From: CAVQBJ01 sp963819075
GTDB taxonomy: Bacteria; Actinomycetota; Thermoleophilia; Solirubrobacterales; Solirubrobacteraceae
Assembly (NCBI GenBank): GCA_963819075.1
Contig: CAWFUP010000002.1
Coordinates: 558,001-622,000 of the forward strand
Direction of reading: 5' to 3'
DNA: 64,000 bases
Shown here: in pieces, positions 16,644 to 24,763 of the stretch
How positions within the stretch are numbered: position 1 is the first letter of the stretch
Layout: each line of letters opens with the position of its first letter
Translations under genes and position numbers: made by a program
Notes under the pieces: model-generated
What the model saw: only the letters and a program-made list of their open reading frames with translations
Database searches by the model: none
Told to the model about the DNA's origin: nothing

Positions 16644-16658
16644 GCCATCATGATAGCA
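16643..16658. promoter_or_regulatory. Palindrome at the antitoxin start, likely autoregulatory operator
   Basis: TGCCATCATGATAGCA is a palindrome at 14 of 16 positions, with a perfect ATCATGAT centre. It abuts the antitoxin ATG. RHH antitoxins usually bind such short symmetrical sites over their own promoters. Confidence 0.5.
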
Positions 16659-16869
16659 TTCCTGCGAGAACCCGGGGCCGCCTTGTCGCCTCGGAGGCGT
16701 TGAGCGGTGGCGCGGACCGGCAAGGCCAGGAGCCTCGGATCGTATGAGACACGAGGCGCGCCTTGCGTCTCGATCAGCTTGCAATCCCCTGCAGACGGAT
16801 GCGATCACCCTGTATCACCGGCGCCACCTCCTCCCTGCAAGTGACCGGCTTTCATATGGTCGCCGGGGC

Positions 16870-16921
16870 CGACTGAGAATCGTGGTGTCCCCGGCTCGAG
16901 TCCGGGTCTCGCCATGGGGGA
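16870..16921 (+). other. attR-like partial copy of the tRNA-Phe 3' half
   Basis: This 52-base copy matches 12333-12384 at 50 positions. It begins inside the anticodon stem (CGACTGAGAATCG) and lacks the tRNA 5' half, so it is not a gene. It marks the far edge of the island. Confidence 0.75.
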
Positions 16922-17435
16922 AGGGCCCGGCAAATCGCGGGGTTCTTCTGTTTCCGGGGACGCGTCGGACGGCACGTCACAGGCCTCCCAAGCCGCTCGT
17001 GGCCGAAACTGCGCGGGCTCGGGGTCGGCGCGCCTGCTCACGGTGGAGAGCAGCGACGGCCGGCACCTCGCCTGCACCCGATAGGGGCAATTGCCCAATG
17101 CGTTGTGCGGCCGCCGAGCGTGGCTTGGGCGGTGGAACGGCGCGACGCACCGGGCGGACCGAGCCAGGCGGCCATCCAGATCTTGGTGGCTGGGCTGCGA
17201 AAGGTGATTGGAGGTCACCGACGGTCAGACCTGTACTGCTGGGACGCGTTTGCTGCGTGTGCCCGGCATCTGTGGAAAGGGCGCTATTTGACATTGCGTG
17301 GCTTGGGCTGGGAGGATGCGCGTCGCCGGACCATGGATCTAGGGGGCAACGCTCCGCACGGGTGGTGGGCCCGTCCGGCGGGAGCGCTCGGTGAGGCTTT
17401 CGCCGGCGCCCGCAGGACGACAAGGAAGGTTGGCC
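16922..17435. other. No recognisable gene between island edge and protease gene
   Basis: Open frames run through on both strands but show no domain, ribosome site or steady codon bias. A plus-strand stretch around 17155-17330 contains a helix-like Q-A-A-I-Q-I-L-V-A-G-L-R-K-V, which might be a remnant of a DNA-binding protein. This is too weak to annotate. The promoter of the following protease should lie here. Confidence 0.35.
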
Positions 17436-20400
17436 GTGCGGAAGCTCATTGGCTTGATGGTCTGCGTCGTGTTCCTGGGGTTGCCGGGGTCGGCGGGAGC
17501 GACGGCCACGCCGCAGATCTTTGACGGGACCACGGTGACCGCGGCGGGATCATGGCCGTGGGCGGTCGCGCTTGTCATCGACTCCAATCAGGGAACCGCC
17601 CTCTGCAGCGGTTCGTTGATCAGCCCGACGACGGTGCTGACGGCCGCTCACTGCGTCTATCCGGTGAGCGGCGTCCAGCAGGTAACCGCTACTTCGTCGC
17701 GCTCGGTCGGCTTCAACAATTTTCCGGTGACCATTCCGCCGCCGTCGGAGACGGTCGGCCCGTCCGCACTGCTGCCTGACCCTCTCTGGAGCCCGAGCAA
17801 CCTGAATAACAACCCGGACCTCACGGACCCCGACGACGTGGCGATCGTGAGGCTTCCGGCCCCCCTTCCCGGCACAAGCTATCTCCCGGTGCTGCAGCCC
17901 GATCAGCTCGCCCCGTTCTCTGGGTCGTTTGACGCGGTGACGGCGGGCTATGGCCTCACGAGCCCCAACGGCCAGGACGCAGGAACTCTGTACCAGAAGG
18001 AGGTCCAGGGTGTCCAGGTCGACCCGACCTACCCCAGCAAGATCGACAGCTCAGACACGTGCGAGGGCGATTCGGGCGGACCGTTGATCGTGCCGATCTG
18101 GGGTGGGGCGCTTCCGGTCACGATCGACCCGACGGTCACCAACGGCGACTGGGCCGTGATCGGCATCACCGACGCGGGGCCGGGCAACACCTGTACGAGC
18201 ACGATAGATGCCTCCGTCGCGAGCTACGCGTCGTTCCTGCTGCCCTACGAGGTGCCGGTCGACTACGCGCCACCGTCGGTGAGCGGCGATCCGGCGGTCG
18301 GCAGCCAGCTGAGCTGTGATCCGGGGACGTGGTCGGTGCCGGCCGACTTCACGTATTCGTGGGAGACGGTCGGCGCGGGGGGCGCCACCGCGATCAGTGG
18401 GGCCGACGGGCAGACGTACACGCCGGAGGGCACCGATGCGGGCAGCGAACTGGAGTGCCAGGTTCAGGCTGCCGCGGCCGGGTTCGGCTCGCCGAACACC
18501 GCGACCTCCGCGCCCGTCGGTCCGGTCACGGCCACGGTCACCAACGGCGACTACTGCGGCACGGCGCCCGCTGGGACCCCCACCCCCACGGCCTCCGGCG
18601 CGGAGATACTGCCGTTCACCGGGCTGGGCGAGCCGGAGGGCGTGGCGGTCGACGCGCATGGGGACGTGTTCGTCGCCGGCACCACCGATGTGGTTGAGCG
18701 CTTGGCTGGAGGTGGGCAGGTGACGTTGCCGTTCACCGGGCTGAGCGAGCCCTACGCCGTGGCGGTCGACGCGCATGGGGACGTGTTCGTCGCCGACGCG
18801 GGCAACCATGATGTGGTTGAGCTGCCGGTCGGGGGTGCGCAGGTGACACTGCCATTCACCGGGCTGAGCGAGCCCGAGAGCGTGGCCGTCGATGCGGCGG
18901 GGGACGTGTTCGTCGCCGACACTGGCAAGGCCGACGTGGTTGAGCTGCCGGCGGGTGGCGCACAGGTGACGCTGCCGGTCACGGGACTGAGCTCGGCCCA
19001 GGCCGTGGCCGTCGATGCGCAAGGGGACGTGTTCGTGGGCGACGCGGGCAACCATGACGTGGTTGAGCTCCCGGTCGGGGGTGCGCAGAGAACGCTGCCG
19101 TCCAGCGCCACGAGCGGCCCGTATGCCCTGGCGGTCGACACCGCGGGGGATGTCTTCGCCACCGCCCGCAGCGCTGCAGGCTACATCGTGGTGGAGCTGC
19201 CGGCCGGCGGCGGGCAGGTGACGCTGCCGATCAGCGGGCTGGGCCGCTCCTACGGCGTGGCGGTGGACGCGGCCGGCGATTTGTTCCTCGCGGACACCAC
19301 CGGAGGCCTCGTGGCTGAGGTGCCGGCGGGCAGCGGGCCGACGGTGATCGGCCTCAACCTGCCAAGCCCGCCGCAGCCGGTGATCGAGTCGTCGTCGTTG
19401 TGTGGCTCGCTGTCGGGCGAGGGCCAGTCGGGGGCCGATATCTCGGTGGCGGCGGGAACGCCCGTCAGCGATCAGGGTTCGCTGTCGGGCCCGAACGCCG
19501 GCGCGGCGACCGGCACGGTGACCTACAACGTCTACTCCGACGAGGCGTGCAGCGATCTGGTGAGCGCCGGGACCGCGCAGGCGATCACGCCTGCTGGCTC
19601 CTTGCCGGCCTCCCCGCCCCGGACGCTGAGCACGCCCGGCACCTATTACTGGCAGGCGGTCTACAGCGGCGACGCGCTCAACGACGCCTCGACAAGCCCA
19701 TGCGGGTCCCAGGTCGAGACCGTCGTCCCGTTCGTCAAGCCCGGCGCGTTGATCGTCTCCGAGGCCCGGTTGACCGGCCCGCCCGGTCAACCGGATGACT
19801 CATATGTGGACTTGTATAACGCCAGCGGCGCGCCGGTGAGCCTGCAGGGGTGGGAGCTTCGCTGGGAGACGGCGTCGGGGGGGACGGGCGATGACTTCTT
19901 GGCGGATGTGACGTTGGCAGCCGGCGCGCACTATCTGCTGGCGCAGAACCCGGCGTACTCGCTGGCAGGTGTGAGTGAGCCCGATCAGTACCTCGTGCTT
20001 TTCCCGGGCAGTGGTGGGCTGGATGGTGTGCAGCTCCAGGCCCCCGGGGGTGCGGTCAGCGACGAGGTGGGCTACGCCGGCACGGACTTTGCGCTGGGGA
20101 CGGGCCTGATCCGGCCTGTCTATCCGACGGGGGATTCCAGTGAGATCGCGTTTGTGCGGCGCTTCAGCGCCGGCGTGCCGGTGGACACTGGAGACAACAT
20201 GGCCGACTTCGTGCTCGTGGCCCCGGATGCCGGGACTGCCAGCTACGGGCAGAACGCGGTGCTCGGCTCTCCCTCGCCATCGAACAGCGGTTCGCCGAGC
20301 CAGGTGAACGCGATCGCCCAGTCCTATCTGCTGGACCCGACGGTCGGGGAGGGCGCGGCCCCGAACCTGGTGTACACGCCCCCCACCAACGGGCAGCCGG

Positions 20401-21185
20401 TGAGCGCGAGCAATCCCGGGACGCTGCTCATCAGGCGCACGATCACCAACGCGTCAAACCCCAGCGGGCCATCGCCGGTGACGATCACGCGGCTGCAGAT
20501 CCGCATCACGGGCCTGTCGACCTATGGCGAGCAGTCTGCCCCGGTGTTCGGGGATCCGGCCGCGCCCGGGGACGCGGCGCTGCTGGCGGACGCTGGGGAG
20601 CCCGCGGCGTCGGTGGAGAACGGCGCGGGCACGTCCTCGCTCGCGGTCGCGCAGACCACGCTGGACCCTCCGGGCAGCGGGTTGAACTCCACGCTGTCGG
20701 TGACGTTGCCCCTGCAGACGGGCTCAGCCAGCGCGGTGGGCCTCGTTCCGGGGCAGTCGGTCAACGTCGCGATCGCGTTCAACGTGTACCACGGCGGGCC
20801 ATTCGCGTTCGCCTACAACGTCGAGGATGACCTGCAGCCCTACCAGCCGCCAACCAGCGTCACCACAACGACGAGCACCGCGACCGCCTCCACCCCGCCC
20901 GCCGCGCCGCTGGCGCCGGCCGCGGTCAGCGGCGTGATCACACCGACGCAGGTCTCGCTCTCCTCCACGGTCACCGGGGCCACGAGCAAGACGGTGACCG
21001 CGACCGCCATCAAGCACACCACCCCGAAGCCCAAGGCGAAGCTGACAAAGAAGCCCAAGAGGCACTCCAAGGCCGCGCGTCACGCGAAGGGCACGCCACG
21101 AGCGACGAAGAAGAAGCGCTCGCCGGCACGGCGCCACCACCCAGCTCGTACGAAGCGGGCGAGTGGCAAGGGGGCGCGAGCATGA
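17436..21185 (+). CDS. Secreted trypsin-like protease with NHL propeller, lamin-tail domain and basic tail
   Basis: A 1249-residue exported multidomain protein. The GTG at 17436 follows AAGGAAGG and begins a signal peptide (V-R-K-L-I-G-L-M-V-C-V-V). Domain order: S1 protease at about 25-270 with triad motifs L-T-A-A-H-C, D-D-V-A-I-V-R-L and C-E-G-D-S-G-G-P; an Ig-like module (G-Q-T-Y-T-P-E, then L-E-C-Q-V-Q-A); six NHL/SMP30-like repeats of about 41 residues with V-A-V-D-A-x-G-D-V-F-V-A-D; an Ig-like segment; a lamin-tail-like domain near 770-950; and a beta-rich region. The end is a strikingly basic 60-residue tail rich in Lys, Arg, His and Thr. All three catalytic residues are present, so the protease is probably active. 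Its substrate is unknown. Confidence 0.85.
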   Translation: MRKLIGLMVCVVFLGLPGSAGATATPQIFDGTTVTAAGSWPWAVALVIDSNQGTALCSGSLISPTTVLTAAHCVYPVSGVQQVTATSSRSVGFNNFPVTIPPPSETVGPSALLPDPLWSPSNLNNNPDLTDPDDVAIVRLPAPLPGTSYLPVLQPDQLAPFSGSFDAVTAGYGLTSPNGQDAGTLYQKEVQGVQVDPTYPSKIDSSDTCEGDSGGPLIVPIWGGALPVTIDPTVTNGDWAVIGITDAGPGNTCTSTIDASVASYASFLLPYEVPVDYAPPSVSGDPAVGSQLSCDPGTWSVPADFTYSWETVGAGGATAISGADGQTYTPEGTDAGSELECQVQAAAAGFGSPNTATSAPVGPVTATVTNGDYCGTAPAGTPTPTASGAEILPFTGLGEPEGVAVDAHGDVFVAGTTDVVERLAGGGQVTLPFTGLSEPYAVAVDAHGDVFVADAGNHDVVELPVGGAQVTLPFTGLSEPESVAVDAAGDVFVADTGKADVVELPAGGAQVTLPVTGLSSAQAVAVDAQGDVFVGDAGNHDVVELPVGGAQRTLPSSATSGPYALAVDTAGDVFATARSAAGYIVVELPAGGGQVTLPISGLGRSYGVAVDAAGDLFLADTTGGLVAEVPAGSGPTVIGLNLPSPPQPVIESSSLCGSLSGEGQSGADISVAAGTPVSDQGSLSGPNAGAATGTVTYNVYSDEACSDLVSAGTAQAITPAGSLPASPPRTLSTPGTYYWQAVYSGDALNDASTSPCGSQVETVVPFVKPGALIVSEARLTGPPGQPDDSYVDLYNASGAPVSLQGWELRWETASGGTGDDFLADVTLAAGAHYLLAQNPAYSLAGVSEPDQYLVLFPGSGGLDGVQLQAPGGAVSDEVGYAGTDFALGTGLIRPVYPTGDSSEIAFVRRFSAGVPVDTGDNMADFVLVAPDAGTASYGQNAVLGSPSPSNSGSPSQVNAIAQSYLLDPTVGEGAAPNLVYTPPTNGQPVSASNPGTLLIRRTITNASNPSGPSPVTITRLQIRITGLSTYGEQSAPVFGDPAAPGDAALLADAGEPAASVENGAGTSSLAVAQTTLDPPGSGLNSTLSVTLPLQTGSASAVGLVPGQSVNVAIAFNVYHGGPFAFAYNVEDDLQPYQPPTSVTTTTSTATASTPPAAPLAPAAVSGVITPTQVSLSSTVTGATSKTVTATAIKHTTPKPKAKLTKKPKRHSKAARHAKGTPRATKKKRSPARRHHPARTKRASGKGARA
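18610..19342 (+). repeat. Six tandem NHL-type coding repeats of about 123 bp
   Basis: Each unit encodes L-P-F-T-G-L-x-E-P, then V-A-V-D-A-x-G-D-V-F-V-A-D and V-V-E-L-P-x-G-G-x-Q-V-T. Units 1-4 are closely similar at DNA level and units 5-6 have diverged. Six repeats suit a closed six-bladed propeller. Confidence 0.8.
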
Positions 21186-21225
21186 CCTTGCGCCACGGAA
21201 CCCGGGGCAGAGCAGCAGGCCGGTC

Positions 21226-21420
21226 ATGACCCAGATCCCCACGCCATCCAATGGCCTGGCGCCGGCTGGGCCCCCCGAGCAGAACGGGCAGAATGACACG
21301 CGGTATGAGCGGCCGTGCTTGACGGTGCTTGGGACCCTCAGCGAATTAACCCAGGGCGGCAATGTGAGCGGTAACTCCGACGGCTACGGGTACTCCGGCG
21401 GCTCCGGCGTTATCCCCTAG
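21226..21420 (+). CDS. Small peptide with a lasso-type leader (orphan RiPP precursor-like)
   Basis: A 64-residue peptide, 40 bases after the protease gene and on the same strand. It contains R-Y-E-R-P-C-L-T-V-L-G-T-L-S-E-L-T-Q, which matches the Y-x-x-P-x-L-x-x-x-G-x-x-x-x-x-T-x leader signature of actinobacterial lasso peptides. There the YxxP part is read by the RRE protein and Thr is at position -2. The segment after T-Q is G-G-N-V-S-G-N-S-D, so Gly1 and Asp9 could form a nine-residue macrolactam ring, with a Gly/Tyr/Ser-rich tail ending V-I-P. No lasso cyclase, RRE protein or protease gene is in the window. The start ATG lacks a strong ribosome site. Confidence 0.6.
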   Translation: MTQIPTPSNGLAPAGPPEQNGQNDTRYERPCLTVLGTLSELTQGGNVSGNSDGYGYSGGSGVIP

Positions 21421-21487
21421 CCCACGAAATGCGAAGGCAGGCGTCGCGCGACAGCGCGGCGGCGGCGTTTGCCTACCTGGGCCCTGA

Positions 21488-21503
21488 CCCGCGGCGTCGC
21501 GGG
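21488..21503. terminator. Hairpin between convergent genes
   Basis: CCCGCG (21488-21493) pairs with CGCGGG (21498-21503) across a GCGT loop, in the 92-bp gap between the convergent peptide and lipase genes. A weaker, longer inverted repeat (AGGCA...TGCCT, about 21433-21475) precedes it. No T-run is present. Confidence 0.35.
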
Positions 21504-21512
21504 CGCTTCGCT

Positions 21513-22589
21513 CTATTGCACGAGCGGCCCGACCGGCTTCTCCCTGGGGCAGCCGGCGTGCACGTAGCAGGCGAGCGGCGGCTCGCGGTAGTCCTCGGGC
21601 GCCCCGGACGTCGTATACGCAAGGGGACCGACTGCGACGCTCAGCAGCCCCGGCGCGCCGGCGAGAACCTGCAGCTCGGTGTCGGCGTGGAGCGGGTTGA
21701 CGCCCGCCATGTAGAGCTGCGTGCACACCGACGACGGGATCCGGGCCGGATCGGCGGGACCCGAGTGGGTGAGCGCGTCGACCGCGAGCGCGTAGGCGAC
21801 CGGGTCCGTCGTGCCGACGGCGAGGTGCTCGCTGAGGTCGGTCGGGCAGATCTGCTGGATGGCAACGTTGGTCATCTGTCCGTCTCCGGTGTGGAGCCCC
21901 GAGCTCGGGTCGGGGCCTGTATTGGGCTGCACGACCTCGTCGGTGTGGGTATAGATCTCGGTGTAGGAGATGCCGGCGAAGGTCTCGGCGCCGGAGTTGA
22001 GCGCGGCGATGAAGTTCGAGTCGGCTTCCTGCTGCCAGTCGGCGGGCGGACAGCCGGCGAAGCAGGTGTCAAGCACGGGCGAAGTCGTGCCGTGGTTGGA
22101 ACCCGAGAAGCCGATCACCTTGTCGACCATTGAGCGGGTGTCCGGCCAGAAGCGAAGCGCCCAGCGCATCGACATGCCGCCCTGGCTGTGGCCCATGATC
22201 GCGATCTTGCGCCCGGCCATCGCGTACATCGCGCGGATGGCGTACACGATGTACTCGCCGGAGGCCTGGATGTCGTTGAGGGTGTCGTTCGGTGGGGTGT
22301 AGGCGCACCACGGGATGCCGAGCTTGTCGAGCGCCGGCTCCCAGTTCCAAGAGAAGTTCTGCTCGGCCGTGACACCCGTCGCCGGACTCAGGAGCACCGG
22401 CTCGACCGCGGCGTCGCGGACGCTGCTCTCGCAGGACAGCGCGGCCTGCAGGTCCGCCGCCGGTATGTCGAGCGGGGGACCGGGCTGGTCGAGCGGGGCA
22501 TAGCCGCCCGACGCATCGGCAGCCGCCGGGCCGACGGCCACACACCCGAGCACGAGCACCAACGACGCGACCAGCGCGAACCGGAACAT
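21513..22589 (-). CDS. Secreted lipase of the Candida antarctica lipase B-like family
   Basis: A 358-residue exported alpha/beta hydrolase. A signal peptide is clear (M-F-R-F-A-L-V-A-S-L-V-L-V-L-G). The nucleophile elbow is G-H-S-Q-G-G near 135. The acid is probably the Asp in Y-T-H-T-D-E-V-V-Q-P. The His lies in C-P-T-D-L-S-E-H near 255. The T-D-E-V-V-Q-P and Q-I-C-P motifs and the early W-N-W-E-P segment match CALB-type lipases, also found in actinobacteria. Several cysteine pairs suit an extracellular enzyme. AGGAGAGG lies just before the ATG at 22589. Confidence 0.85.
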   Translation of the reverse strand: MFRFALVASLVLVLGCVAVGPAAADASGGYAPLDQPGPPLDIPAADLQAALSCESSVRDAAVEPVLLSPATGVTAEQNFSWNWEPALDKLGIPWCAYTPPNDTLNDIQASGEYIVYAIRAMYAMAGRKIAIMGHSQGGMSMRWALRFWPDTRSMVDKVIGFSGSNHGTTSPVLDTCFAGCPPADWQQEADSNFIAALNSGAETFAGISYTEIYTHTDEVVQPNTGPDPSSGLHTGDGQMTNVAIQQICPTDLSEHLAVGTTDPVAYALAVDALTHSGPADPARIPSSVCTQLYMAGVNPLHADTELQVLAGAPGLLSVAVGPLAYTTSGAPEDYREPPLACYVHAGCPREKPVGPLVQ

Positions 22590-23042
22590 GACCTCTCCTC
22601 GCCTCCCCGCTTCCGTCGATGACTTGGTTCGAGTCTAAGGACGGGGTGCGGCCGTCGCGCCGGTTCTCCCGCCTCACCAGCGTTCGGCACCGTTGCGATC
22701 GAAGAAGCCACCGGTCGATCCGTTCGGTGCGGATCGGGTTGCGGACGAGCGACCGGCGGCAACGGCTTTCTCTGGTCCGCCGCGCTCAAGTCGCGTACGC
22801 CGCGCGGGCTGTGCCACGGAAGCGGGTCCATCGTGGTTTCGCGGCCCCGCGTCACCCCTGTCCCTCGCGCGGGCTCGGCTAGTAGCCGAACACTGACACC
22901 GCGAGGACCACCCGCGTCGTGGCGCCGCTATCCGTGAGGGTCGAACCGGCGCCCATCGAACTGGTAGCCGAGGAGGAGCGCGAGCGCCACCGAGGCCCAC
23001 GAGATCGAGGCATGTAGTTGAGGCGCAGGGACGGCTGATGGC
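22590..23042. other. Intergenic region with a possible degraded gene end
   Basis: About 450 bases between the divergent lipase and chemoreceptor genes. Near 22880-23010 the minus strand has short protein-like segments in different frames, for example S-W-A-S-V-A-L-A-L-L-L-G-Y. This could be a membrane-helix remnant. No intact gene is supported. Confidence 0.35.
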
Positions 23043-23070
23043 TCAAGGTTTCGCGGCGATCAGTCGAACG
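23043..23070 (+). promoter_or_regulatory. Weak FliA-type promoter before the chemoreceptor
   Basis: TCAAGGTT (23043-23050), then 12 bases, then GTCGAACG. The -35 fits the family seen in the flagellar cluster, but the spacer is one base longer and the -10 reads CGAA rather than CGAT. It lies 7 bases before the ATG. Confidence 0.35.
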
Positions 23071-23077
23071 GACTGGC

Positions 23078-24661
23078 ATGTCCGTCGCGAAGCGGGGAAC
23101 AACGCCTGCGGCCACCGATGCGGTGGGCGAGCTCGTTCTGCGGACGAGCGTGATCAGAGCCACCGCCGCGCGCCAGCTGGAGCTCCTCGCCCAGATCGTC
23201 ACCGAGATCGACAGCGTCTCCGACGGCTCGGAGGCACTCGCGTCTGGCGCTGAGCGCGCGGCCGCGATGGCCGTCGGCGCACGCGACCTGGCCCGGGACG
23301 GCGGTGGGGTCCTTCATGGCGTCGTCGACAATCTGGAGCAGGCGGTGCGCGTCGCCGAGGCCTGCATGGCTGAGCTGGCTGAGCTGGCTGAGCGCGTCGA
23401 TGAGATCGGACGGTTCGCCGACACCATCGACGCGATCGCTGCACAGACGAAGCTGCTGGCGCTCAATGCGGCGATCGAGGCCGCGCGCGCCGGTGAGCAC
23501 GGGCGGGGCTTCTCAGTCGTCGCCGACGAGGTCGGGCGGCTCGCGCAGGCCGCCGCGCGCGACACAGCCCAGATTCGCCAGAAGGTTTCAGAGGTCAGCG
23601 CCGCGGGAGCCCGCTCGACGACGACCCGTCGCGAACTTCACGAGAGCGTCGAGTCGCTGCGCACAGGACTCGACGGGACGCGCGAGGCCACCGCGACCTT
23701 CGAGCGCATCGCCCGGGAGGTCGACGAGGTCTCCGAACTGGTCGTGGAGCTGAACGCACACTGCGAGGAGCAGAGCGCCGCCGCGAGCGCGGCCCGGACG
23801 GAGGCCCGGGCGGTCGCCGAGGCTGCGCACGGCACACGCGAGGCCGTCGATGCGCTCGCACTGTCGGCCGACCTGGTGGCGGGCGCAACTGATGCCCTGG
23901 CGGTCGCTGGTCTGGCTGGAGTCCCGTCGGCCGGCGACGCCGCTCGGGCGCTGACCCAGCTCGTTACCGTGCTGCGGCCGCTGTTCGATGTTCCACGGGC
24001 GCATGCGGGCGCGTTCCTCTCGCTGGCCGCCGACCGTGCTGCGCGCGGCGTCCAACTCGTCTGCGCCGACCTCGGTGAGCTCGACCCGATGATGAGCGCG
24101 AACATCCGGCGCTTCGACGGCACGCTCTGCGGGGTTACGGTGACGGCAGCACCCGGCCTGATCGCCGATCGGCCGATGTGGATGCAATGGTGGGTACCGG
24201 GACCGCGGCGCCTGATCCCCGAGTTCGACCCGACCAGCCCCGAGTACTACGACTACACGACCGCCGACTGGTTCCGGCAGCCGATCGAGGCGCGCAGCGA
24301 CGTCCTCACCGACCCGTATTTCGACGCCGGCGGGGCCGAGGCATGGATCGTCACCGCGTCCGTGCCCGTGTTCTCGGCTGGAACCGCGATCGGCGTGACC
24401 ACGGCCGATCTGGATCTCGATGCGGTCGCCCGGCTGTGCCGGCCGGCGCTCGCGGGATTGCCACATGAGGCTGCGCTGATCTCGCGGGCGGGAATCGTGG
24501 TGACGCGCACAGATCAGAACCGCCTGGAGGTCGGGGCGGCCCTCAAGGACGAACTCGGCGAGTGGGTGCGCTCGACACGGGAGGCCCATGCCGTCGGTGC
24601 GGACGGGGAGAAGCTGTCGCGGGTCCCCATGCTCGACTGGGCGCTGCTGGAATTGCCCTGA
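23078..24661 (+). CDS. Soluble methyl-accepting chemotaxis protein with C-terminal Cache-like sensor
   Basis: A 527-residue chemoreceptor with no transmembrane helix. The signalling hairpin tip, I-D-A-I-A-A-Q-T-K-L-L-A-L-N-A-A-I-E-A-A-R-A-G-E, lies near 120-145, flanked by long Ala/Glu-rich coiled coil. This is the segment that contacts CheA/CheW. From about 310 a globular domain carries a Cache-like pattern (E-Y-Y-D-Y-T-T-A-D-W-F, then L-T-D-P-Y-F-D, then G-V-T-T-A-D-L-D-L-D). The order, signalling part first and sensor last, is the reverse of classical membrane receptors. The input is probably cytosolic. Its ligand is unknown. A weak FliA-like promoter precedes it. Confidence 0.83.
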   Translation: MSVAKRGTTPAATDAVGELVLRTSVIRATAARQLELLAQIVTEIDSVSDGSEALASGAERAAAMAVGARDLARDGGGVLHGVVDNLEQAVRVAEACMAELAELAERVDEIGRFADTIDAIAAQTKLLALNAAIEAARAGEHGRGFSVVADEVGRLAQAAARDTAQIRQKVSEVSAAGARSTTTRRELHESVESLRTGLDGTREATATFERIAREVDEVSELVVELNAHCEEQSAAASAARTEARAVAEAAHGTREAVDALALSADLVAGATDALAVAGLAGVPSAGDAARALTQLVTVLRPLFDVPRAHAGAFLSLAADRAARGVQLVCADLGELDPMMSANIRRFDGTLCGVTVTAAPGLIADRPMWMQWWVPGPRRLIPEFDPTSPEYYDYTTADWFRQPIEARSDVLTDPYFDAGGAEAWIVTASVPVFSAGTAIGVTTADLDLDAVARLCRPALAGLPHEAALISRAGIVVTRTDQNRLEVGAALKDELGEWVRSTREAHAVGADGEKLSRVPMLDWALLELP

Positions 24662-24729
24662 CGAGCACGCGGGCGGCCCGTGCGCACGCGGCCCCAGATC
24701 GCGCCGAGCGCGCGGCACCGCGCCGTGCC

Positions 24730-24756
24730 TCAAGATCGCGTTGCCGCCGCCGATCT
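24730..24756 (+). promoter_or_regulatory. FliA (sigma-28)-type promoter of the NlpC/P60 gene
   Basis: TCAAGATC (24730-24737), 11 bases, GCCGATCT (24749-24756). It matches the enterobacterial TAAAGTTT-N11-GCCGATAA consensus in layout and in the CGAT core. The GTG start is only 7 bases downstream of the -10, so the transcript would be nearly leaderless. Confidence 0.65.
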
Positions 24757-24763
24757 CCCAGGA

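Larger units (their letters stand above)
12385..16869. mobile_element. Small tRNA-Phe-bounded genomic island, no integrase visible
   Basis: About 4.5 kb between the two 52-bp tRNA repeats. It holds decayed sequence, a TetR/haloalkane-dehalogenase operon, a SAM methyltransferase and a VapBC-type pair. These are typical accessory cargo, and they look less extremely GC-biased than the flanks. I found no recombinase, so the element is a remnant or was mobilised in trans. The two mismatches between repeats suggest it is not recent. Confidence 0.65.

Noticed and set aside
12385..16869. An integrase gene for the island
   Set aside because: No tyrosine or serine recombinase motif (R-H-R-Y pattern or N-terminal catalytic Ser) was found on either strand.
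16805..17218. Minus-strand frame containing R-P-G-L-E-P-G-T-P-R-F-S-V
   Set aside because: Same artefact, produced by the partial tRNA copy at 16870-16921. It helped confirm the repeat but codes for nothing.
17105..17524. Plus-strand frame with a possible HTH-like segment before the protease gene
   Set aside because: The segment is short, the rest has no protein-like pattern, and it runs out of frame into the protease start. Kept only as a remark in the region entry.
21186..22589. Complete lasso-peptide biosynthetic cluster
   Set aside because: The neighbours are a secreted multidomain protease and a lipase. No cyclase, RRE protein, leader protease or dedicated ABC exporter was seen in the window.
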